Source: Apostichopus japonicus | Taxonomy: Eukaryota; Echinodermata; Holothuroidea; Aspidochirotida; Stichopodidae | DNA: 64,000 nt | Reading direction: 5' to 3' | Assembly: GCF_037975245.1 (NCBI RefSeq) | Contig: NC_092571.1 | Span: 13,759,417 to 13,823,416, forward strand | Part shown: piece after piece, positions 56,284-64,000 of the stretch | Layout: each line of letters begins with the position of its first letter | Position numbering within the stretch: position 1 is the first letter of the stretch | Translations under genes and position numbers: made by a program | Notes under the pieces: model-generated | What the model saw: the letters and a program-made list of their open reading frames with translations, nothing else | What the model was told of the DNA's origin: nothing | Database searches by the model: none

Positions 56284-58036
56284 CTGTAAAGAATTTATAT
56301 ATGTAATGAGTGTAAAGAGTATACGGGAGTTATCATCAGTCAATAATAGATAAAAAGTACAAAAGTACCACGAGTAATTCCCTCAATATATTGAATATTA
56401 ACTTAAGTAAATATTTATTGACTTTGCAGCAAATATATCCAAGAAGGGTCAGTGCCACTTAAAGATTGCCGACACAAATATGGTGCTAGAAACAAAATAG
56501 GGGTGCATTCGTATAATAAAATACACAGAATGAATGTAAAGAATGTAAAGAACTGGCGACGCCCTCACTTGCAATATCAGACTTAACATAACTCCGCGAG
56601 CATTGTACCTTAATTAGCTATGAATAATTGACGAATGCTTCCACAATGTGGCGTTACATTGTAGACACCTACACCTCGTAAAATGCATGACTAGGTTAAA
56701 TATATTTTCATCTTTAGCAGTAAACAAAATGTATCTCGAAAGAACTTTTTGAACCACTCCTATATACTCCATATAGAATTCCTGTTTACATAAGAAATCA
56801 ACATAATATTAACCGAGTTTTTGAGATGCCACCACAAAACGAGATTAGAAAACACAGATGCTATCTGTAATAATTTCGCACAGACTGAGCGTATTACTGT
56901 ACTGTAATAACTATCTTCTTACGAGTTCACTGTTTATGCGTATACCATATCTGATACTTAAGTCAGTGTGGGATACAAACATTGAAATACGACATTGTTG
57001 TAAGGCAAGACAAAATTGACTTAAGAATACATTAAAATGTACAGACTGATAGTTACATCCAACCTCCTTGCTGTACTTGTACTGTAGACATGCTCATTCA
57101 TGGCTATCACCATCGGTAAATCTATATTCAACATTGTGATTTAATCATTGATTTATATGATGTAGTTCTCGAAGAGCCGCACCAATTTAAAGTAGTTCTG
57201 CCATGTAGGACTTTGTCTTGTTGACAATTAACCATGTTAATTTAGTTTTAAACTAGTAACACTGCCAGAAATGCATGAAAGTGTTAGTCCAAGAACGTGA
57301 TACAATGATCATATATCACTAGTGTTACCTATATCATTTTATTAGATTAAAGAGCGGATGTCATCGGGCCGTGATTATAATCGCAATGAGACTGGTGTTA
57401 TATATTCATATATATGATACGACACGGAAGTGATCTTGAGCGTGACAGAAACGGCAAATTATACTTTATTGTGAACTTTATGGACTGCTTTTCTGCAAGT
57501 TGTTGTTGTTTTCTTCTTCGTTTAAAGTGATAGCGTCTATCAAGACGACGAGGTTGTGTTCATGAACTTAACACTTATTACTCCTACCGATGGAGAAATT
57601 ATTCAAAACATGATACCAAAATTATCACTATCCCTCGAAATATAATTTGAAGTGATGGGTAATAAATGTATTCGATTTCGATCCACAAGCATTCCACAAA
57701 TATTTCATTTCTTCGATTTTCTTCATTATATGAGAAACAACGGAAAATATCAATGACAATTTGGTACGATAAAACATCGTATAAGATATAAATAAATATC
57801 ATCACACAAAGCGTTTTATGATTGCTTAACTGTATTCTTTTGATCAGTTCGGTTAAAATATTTAACTGGGCTAATATTTCCGGTATTATCCCTAGCCGAT
57901 ATTCCCTGTTCATATAAAGCATGGTTTATCACTTAAATCATGAAAGAGATATAAATAAACCTAGTAACGCTGGAAGTTAGACAAGAAAAGAAACCGATGA
58001 TTCGATATCTTAGCGAAATCAGTTGTTGTGCTATCG
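56284..58036. other. Duplicated intergenic DNA of unit 3; type 3 gene missing
   Basis: 56.28-56.45 kb is eroded V-domain text. 56.5-57.95 kb follows 5.5-7.0 kb block by block, as far as 'gctggaagttag' near 57,980. Right where unit 1 has the type 3 gene, the similarity stops. Confidence 0.6.
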
Positions 58037-58175
58037 GAATACATTCCGAGAAGCCATCATTGTATATCGTTATTACTCGTAGTATTCAACATGTTAGATT
58101 TATGAGTAATATACTTGTTAATTTATTGTTGACTCAGCACTTTTCGTTCCCTGTTATCCAGGATTACGTTGTTTT
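58037..58175. repeat. Third copy of the 18.84-kb block
   Basis: 'acattcc', 'gttattactcgtagtattca' and 'atgagtaatata' match 18,847-18,985 and 39,082-39,220. In units 1 and 2 this block is about 9 kb upstream of the type 1 gene, so its position here, 3.5 kb downstream of type 1, is a rearrangement. Confidence 0.7.
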
Positions 58176-60869
58176 ACAAATTGCTCTTGTTTAATTATGC
58201 AAAAGTTGGGCAAAATTTCAGTTCAATAGAAAGAAACTCAGTATATCCACCGTCAATGAGATAACAGTTACTCATTACTTTACGAATTAAATTGGTTGCT
58301 TTAGATATGCAAAAGAGGCAAGGGGAAATGAAAATACAAGCTGAAAGAGATAGAAAGAAAAAAAAGAAAACTTGAAACTAATCCCAAAAGTCGACGCTCA
58401 TATAGAGACATGCTAGATAGAAACGAGAACATTTCTTTTACCTACTCGTCATGAACTGAACACGTTGAAAGAACCTTCAACGTAACAGATCTTATACTAA
58501 AACCAAAAGGAAGAAATATACTGCAGGGACCAAGTAAAGAGGCGTCTGAATGGAACCATATGTAGTATATATGAAATAGACGTAAACACGTATGAGAATA
58601 TATAGAAAGATGCTTCTAACTGGTATAAATTACAATGTTGTTTATATTCCACATCAAAACTCATATACACTCTCTGTCCTTCTTTATTTTACGTCTTCGT
58701 CGACTGCTTTCTACAAAGAATCCTGTCATATAACCAGAATACACTACCCATACACTGAACAATATAATAAGTTTTAATTTGCCTGAAGTTTGCTTTACAG
58801 AAAACAGATGTGGTGAATACTGATAACATTAATATTTCTATATTGAACTACTGACAAGGAACATAATTTAAAGGGTTCCCAGAACAAATTCCCCGGACGG
58901 TTACCCTGTCGACGATTGATTGACAGCCGATGTAGGCGGGGTTTATGCTATTAGTCCAGTAAAACCTAGAACTAAATGCAACAGAAGATTTCATTTTGTC
59001 ATATTTGTTGGTGTGTCCCCACTGAACCATTTAAAGAAATTGTTCGAAGCCCCGTCTACTCATGTGACCGTCTACTCACTATGGGTAACCTACCTACCAA
59101 GTATGAGACCGATCGGGTCTTGCATCATTCAGTGATCGTGATTACAAGCTGGCGTTACAGACACACAAACAGACACACGCACACATGCGTGACTACATAT
59201 ATTTATTTTGCATCTGGAAGTTCAAGGAATAAAAAAGGGTCAAAGAAAAGTCTACCCGGGAACAAATGCAGCAATAGTGCGCGAAAAGTGCGCAGAAAAT
59301 GTTAAGGTGATCTAGCTAACATGCATGTGAAAGGAGTCAATAATTTTCACAGTATCAATGCAGCTAGTGCGCGCGAAGCGACAAATCTATTTTTCACAAA
59401 ATTAATAAAGTGACGCCCAAAATATTATCATTGTATCAGTGAAGCTACGTTAATTTATATCTCTCTGTAAGTAGATCAAAGTCAACCAATATCTCACACC
59501 TTTATATATATTTCTAATGCACGAGAATCTCGCACAAAGATACTCGTTGTTCGTATCTTTAACTTCGCGCTTATTTTTCCGGGGGGGGGGATGAGCCTGT
59601 TGGTTATGCTAATATAACATAATATAGTACGCACGGTTTTTATTAGTAATTAGCGTTATAAAATCGTCCCAATTGGGTGCTCCCGATTGACAATAATCTG
59701 TGGGCCAATAGTGTCCGGGAGGGTAATTGTCCGATGGAGAGTCGACCGGGGTGGGAATTGTCCAGTGGGTAGTTTTCAAGTGTGGGAAGTGTCCAGGATG
59801 GGGATTATCTGGGTAGGGATTGTCCGGGGGTACTCGTCTAGGGGTTATTGTCTGGGGGTAACTATCCAGGGGGGGGGGGGGGGTCCGTTCACCATTTAAA
59901 GAGTGTGACGTCGTATAACACAGAATTCACTACCCACTTACTGAACAAGAATAGTGGATTTAAATTTGACTATCACACGTTGCCCTATAGAAATTGTACG
60001 TGGTTAAATTTAAAAGTTAATATTACTTGATAACTTACTAACTGACAATGTATTGCAGGTTCTTGTAATACATGGATGTGAACTGAAGATAGTATGCGTA
60101 GGAAAAAGATGTCACTCGTGCCAGTATTTAAATATGCCATGACCTACCCTATATCTTCACAGATTCGATACACACCAAAACCCACTGAAATAACAACAGT
60201 CCAAATTCCTTACAAGAACATGTTGGTTCTGCTCAGTCACTACACCGTTATTTAAAGACTATAGGTACTGGCCTCGTTTTATCAATACTTGCTAACTTTT
60301 CATTGGCTCTTATGTCAAAAGCTTATATGAATCCTGCAATGGTGCCGTCTTCCATGTAATATAGTAGCATATGTTCTAATGTAGTTATATTCACCACTAC
60401 ATGCAGTTCTCCGTTCCTTAAAATACATAACATTAATAAACACAGCAAGGCTTCACTGTACTAAAGTACTTGTGTGTTTGTACGATAGCGTTGAAAGTTC
60501 ACAAATATGAAAAAGGCAAAGGCAGGTATGGCAGGAGGTGCCTGCATGATGGAGCTCGGGTTCAGGAAGAAGAAATCCCTCGACCATACCCACCAGCCCA
60601 CTGACTTCGGAGCAACGAGTGAAAGGAAACACTTTGAAAGAGCTAAAACTCATATTGGATTAAAATTGTGTACTTTAACATTAAAAGTACGTTGCTTGTT
60701 TTGGTGCGATTTAGTATTCGGAAATTGCTCTTAATCAGAAACATTTTCTCAGGTGGTGGTTTATTTTTTTGTTTATGTTGGACGATGACTTTAAAAATGA
60801 TGAATAGACAGCCGGATTTTTCTTTCAAAGCATTTGCGTACACGGTTAGTAAAATGACAAAAAAAATAC
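58176..60869. other. Unit 3-specific DNA and duplicated flank
   Basis: 58.2-59.6 kb has no match in the window. Frames at 58,920-59,305 overlap each other and show no recognised domain. A G run is at 59,581-59,590. From about 60.06 kb the sequence matches 29.6-30.5 kb, and from 60.36 kb also 9.07-9.5 kb. Confidence 0.45.
59690..59882 (+). repeat. Degenerate G-rich minisatellite
   Basis: About nine imperfect units of roughly 18-22 bp based on 'gggaattgtccgggggt' (such as 'gggtaattgtccgatgg' and 'gggattgtccgggggt'), ending in a run of 15 or so G's. The open frames across it are repeat artefacts. Confidence 0.75.
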
Positions 60870-61695
60870 CTGGATTACTTTTAGAGATGTTAAATTCACA
60901 TCTGTCCGAATACTGCGGTGTAGAAATGGACGCCATCGTTTCCTGTATAGCGATGCATCCAACAGTTGATTTCTCATCACAAGACGTAATGCCAACAGAA
61001 AGCTCTTGAATACCGTTTTCATCCGTGTAATGTTTCTGAAAATCACAACCTTCGGGCTCAAGCATTTCCAGATTTATCGGTGGAAACGCGTTTGATATTG
61101 AACAGGATATAGTTACGTGGTAGGAGCCAGATGGGGATGAGGAGGGGCCTTGACAAACAAGAGGTGTAGAAGGCTGGTAGACTGTAAAGAGATGATAGGT
61201 GTGATGAGAGTAAAGAGTATACGGGGAGTCAGCATCAGTCAATGACAGATGATAAGTACCAGCGTCCTCTCGTTGAAGGTTTAAGATGGAGAACGAAAAA
61301 TCAACCTTAGTAATTTTCGGCCGGTAGTTGGACCGCTCTTCCTCGATATAGTCTACTTTTTCTTGAAATAAATATCGATTGACTGTCTGATTCGGTCTTA
61401 TTTGTATACCGTTGTAGGAGTAAGTCCCTTTAGAGGGAACGCCTTCATTAGTACGTCCGGTAAAGTTCATCACTACTCGTAAACCATATAAATTTACATA
61501 TATTTCATTTATATATAATTTTATATGATCTCTATTAACAGCAATATCCGGGAACGAGAAGTCACAGCCTAGCATAGCGTAGCATTCCTTTGAATTTACT
61601 GTTTTTCCTTCTGTGCAGCGATAGTTACAACCGATTACGTTACAAGCATATAATACCAGGAGATGCAAGAACTTTGAAACAATGAAACCATCCAT
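60870..61695 (-). CDS. Type 1 Ig-like receptor exon, unit 3
   Basis: Intact, 275 codons, from MDGFIVSKFLHLLVL, a signal peptide two residues shorter than in units 1 and 2. It has the N-terminal cysteines CNYRCTEG, ECY and GCDFSF; the variable loop EIYVNLYGLRV; a V-like domain ending LQREDAGTYHLSL without the F-strand cysteine; and a second domain with ISNAFPPINLEMLEPEGCDF, TSCDEKS, VGCIAIQE and RCEF. The phase-1 donor is gtattt here rather than gtgagt as in the other units, a weaker site, so intron retention may be more common. Read-through continues to 60,643 with a hydrophobic start (FFVILLTVY) and then polar text. Probably functional. Confidence 0.78.
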
Positions 61696-61803
61696 GTTTT
61701 AATAACTAAAGCCTTTTGAAGTTGTCCAACGTCGCAGACGTTCGTTTGTAGCTACATTCATTTGACAACCCATATAATAGATATGAAGTGATGTTTGTTT
61801 CAA

Positions 61804-61813
61804 TGCGCATGCG
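61804..61813. promoter_or_regulatory. TGCGCATGCG palindrome upstream of type 1, unit 3
   Basis: 109 bp upstream of the ATG at 61,695; same spacing and flank as in units 1 and 2. Confidence 0.45.
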
Positions 61814-62821
61814 TTAATTTGCCTTCAACTGAACTAAACTGGAACTATATTTCGGACATTAAAACATGCAAGAGTGTGTTTCAGTTTAAACATCATTGTA
61901 TTTTTTTATTTGAGCAGTTATATTAGCTATAAAGTAATGCTTTTAATATAACATTGTTATTTAATGAAATAAATATATGTGTGTTTGGGTGTGTCTGTGT
62001 GTGTGAAGGGTTCGTTGTCCTTGTTTCGTGTTATTGCTATCGATTTCATTCTTGTACGTGGCTTTTGAAACAGTACCCTCCAGTAACCTCAAATCGAGTT
62101 TTAGTATGTAACGAATGTCATTACAGAACTATACTCGTACTGAATGAGACAAAGAAAAACACATGACGGGAATACAACGTTGGACTTCAAATAAAGCACT
62201 GACAGAGCCAAGGCATATAGACATTATTTTCACAATTTTAATGTGACACAAAACAGACTGAATGTACCTGTACAGTTTAAATATAACAGGATCGTGGACT
62301 CATAAGACAGTAAGATAAGTAAAACGCACTCGCAAGTAGCAACTCCATGATTTACCGTCCGTTTTATTTTTTGGCAGAATCCCTATAGACGACCCTTACA
62401 TATTGATTAATTTATGGAATTTAATTAATCGCATTGTTCATTGTGCCGTTATCAAGTTATTTATATCAACTTTGCACACCTCGATAACGAGAGTCCATGC
62501 CGGCTTTGAACTCAGTTCGTTTTCAAAGAATATGGCAACGCTTTGTCAAGAACTGAATACCAGTCGCCGTTTGGAATGTCCTTTAACACACCTTGCTTAA
62601 TAACAATCCGTATAATTGTAGTTCTATAATGTGGAAATATATTCAAATTCACTTCAGAAAACGAAACGACACATGATAGGATCCCTGTGGACGAATAGTA
62701 AAGTGATTACATATTTAACTCTCTACAGTAACTTTTTGCTAGGTGTTTCAACGTCTAACACTAGATGGCTTTAAGTCAAACATAACAGGGTATGAGCAGA
62801 TAAATGTTAGGTAGAGCTTAC
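61814..62821. other. Noncoding DNA between type 1 and type 2, unit 3
   Basis: A shortened match to 10.5-11.9 and 31.5-32.8 kb. A (TG)n-like patch at 61,977-62,005 is unique to this unit. No gene is seen. Confidence 0.5.
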
Positions 62822-63302
62822 CAAATAGACGGTATGTGTGTTGCATTACATTCGGGCCGGCGGTTGAGTCGCTGTTTGTAGACTTAAGGTCAACTTGATA
62901 AGTTCCAGCATCGTCTAGTTGGATGTTTAGGATTGAGAAATAAAAGTTATAGCAGTAATGCCTATAGTTACAATAGAGGTTTTCTGCTTTGAATAGATAA
63001 CGATCATAATTATGATCTTCATAATACCAGAACATTCCAGAGTAAAGAAAGGGAGCTCGAGGAACAGCATCATCGGTAGCCAGCTCGGTGAAGTTCAAAT
63101 CTAATCTAAATATATATCTATATTCATATTCATATGATAAGGTAATACTTGGAAATGATAAGTCACAGCCAACAACCACGTAACAGTCTGTTGATTTTAC
63201 TGTTGGTCCATCTTGACAATGATAATCACAATCAATATCTTTGGAAAATGACAAAATTATTAAACAAATGAGAAAACAAGGTAAATCAGGTAAAAATCCC
63301 AT
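62822..63302 (-). CDS. Type 2 Ig-like receptor exon, unit 3
   Basis: Intact, 160 codons, from MGFLPDLPCFL to a phase-1 donor ttg|gtaag. It encodes a signal peptide, the N-terminus CDYHCQDGPTVKS with DCY and GCDLSF, and one V-like domain ending LNIQLDDAGTYQVDL and HTYRLFG. The variable loop reads SYEYEYRYIFRLDL, encoded by alternating 'atattcatattcatatga' units, and differs in sequence and length from the other two copies. It is the most upstream receptor exon in the window. In transcription order, type 1 of unit 3, the C-domain exon and the transmembrane exon follow, all compatible in phase. Confidence 0.78.
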
Positions 63303-63452
63303 ATCGATAGATTACAGTAATGTTACAATTATTCACAGTAGTTATTTTGAATGTTGTCACAGCAGTAAATGCAACACTTAACGCATTCTGTTTTTTAAGC
63401 GAGGAGCGCTGTTTATTAATCAAAACAAGGAGTCGTTCTTAAGAACCACCTG

Positions 63453-63462
63453 TACATGCGCA
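63453..63462. promoter_or_regulatory. TACATGCGCA, weakened palindrome upstream of type 2, unit 3
   Basis: Same position as the motif in units 1 and 2 (about 150 bp upstream of the ATG), with one base changed from TGCATGCGCA, which breaks the palindrome. Confidence 0.3.
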
Positions 63463-64000
63463 CATATGTTTTTTCATTTGAATAATATATGTGATGATTC
63501 AAAATGAAAGTGATCGTGATGACAAATTATTTTTTTTATAGTTATGTCACAATGGAATTCAATTGAACTTATACTTTCGAGAGAAGTAAGTCTGCTGATA
63601 TATGTAGTGATATCATAACCTCTAACTGGTTATCTTAATGGATATAAAGCCGTTCAAATCGCTCGGATGATTTTATTCTATACATGCAAGTCAAACATGT
63701 ATTGAAGTCCTGTGTCTGGATTTTCTGTGTGTAGTGCATTTTACATAATACTATCTAACTTGATGAGTTGTTACACCTATCTATTAAATACAGAAACATG
63801 TCTTTGGGGCTAAAATGGAGAATACTTCGAAGCAAGCTTTTTACATTTCAACAACTTTACTACTACCGATTAATACTCAAAATAAGATAATTGTAAGCAG
63901 TCAAACTGAGACAACCCTCATAGTTCCGCAAACAATGTCCTTTTTTTTATTACAATCGTACATAGTAGGCAATAAGTAGGCAACGCATGTGGTTTTAGCC
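63463..64000. other. Duplicated noncoding DNA at the window end
   Basis: Matches 13.75-14.31 and 33.5-34.05 kb, so unit 3 continues past the window. No gene is seen. Confidence 0.5.

Noticed and set aside
58920-59305. Overlapping plus-strand frames at 58.9-59.3 kb
   Set aside because: No recognised domain, a CA-rich stretch within, and the frames contradict each other; possibly an old repeat but I cannot name it.
59687-59899. Gly/Val-rich 70-codon plus-strand frame
   Set aside because: It is the translation of a G-rich minisatellite and ends in a poly-G run.
1-64000. CRISPR arrays, operons, tRNA or rRNA genes
   Set aside because: I saw no regularly spaced repeats, no cloverleaf with box A/B that I could support and no rRNA signature; the window is eukaryotic.

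Overview
The window reads as metazoan nuclear DNA: AT-rich, spliced genes with GT/AG junctions, several classes of retrotransposon, a hAT transposase relic and long poly-G/poly-C tracts. Motifs such as TAGGCCTA and G-tract repeats beginning 'ggcgtagcta' are, from general knowledge, common in marine invertebrate deuterostomes. An echinoderm (perhaps a sea cucumber) is my guess, at low confidence. Nothing bacterial or viral is seen.

The core is a tandem array, all on the minus strand, of immunoglobulin-superfamily-like receptor modules. Three exon types recur in the same order. Type 2 (signal peptide plus one V-like domain) is at 13.1-13.6, 32.9-33.3 and 62.8-63.3 kb. Type 1 (signal peptide, V-like domain and second Ig-like domain in one exon) is at 9.5-10.4, 30.6-31.4 and 60.9-61.7 kb. 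Type 3 (same layout as type 1) is intact at 7.0-7.8 kb, a pseudogene at 28.0-28.9 kb and missing from the third unit. Behind them lies a C-domain-only relic or exon (4.9, 27.2 and 56.0 kb). Every intact cassette ends at a phase-1 splice donor, and a TGCGCATGCG-like palindrome lies about 110-140 bp (186 bp for the type 3 pseudogene) upstream of each start. A separate 85-nt transmembrane exon with good splice sites is at 52.85-52.94 kb, and an intact phase 1-1 C-domain exon is at 55.97-56.28 kb.

The units are segmental duplications: unit 1 about 4.4-26.4 kb, unit 2 about 26.4-54.2 kb, unit 3 from 54.2 kb past the window end. Roughly 9-26 kb is repeated at 30-49 kb with high similarity by eye, so TE insertions can be read as filled versus empty sites.

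The mobile content is notable. A ~190-200 bp SINE-like family has a head matching the first ~44 nt of U2 snRNA and a 3' end resembling that of the resident Tx1/L1-like LINE. It occurs at 3.2, 20.1, 38.7, 40.4 and 52.2 kb, the last being one copy inserted inside another. A half-LINE (5' region plus ORF1, no ORF2) at 15.0-16.6 and 34.7-36.3 kb has 20-bp target-site duplications. Young LINE fragments lie at 3.3, 11.9, 38.2 and 42.8 kb, a CR1/L2/Jockey-like LINE at 40.5 kb and a Penelope-type GIY-YIG relic at 8.6 kb. Much of the remaining sequence is duplicated noncoding DNA in which I recognise no gene.
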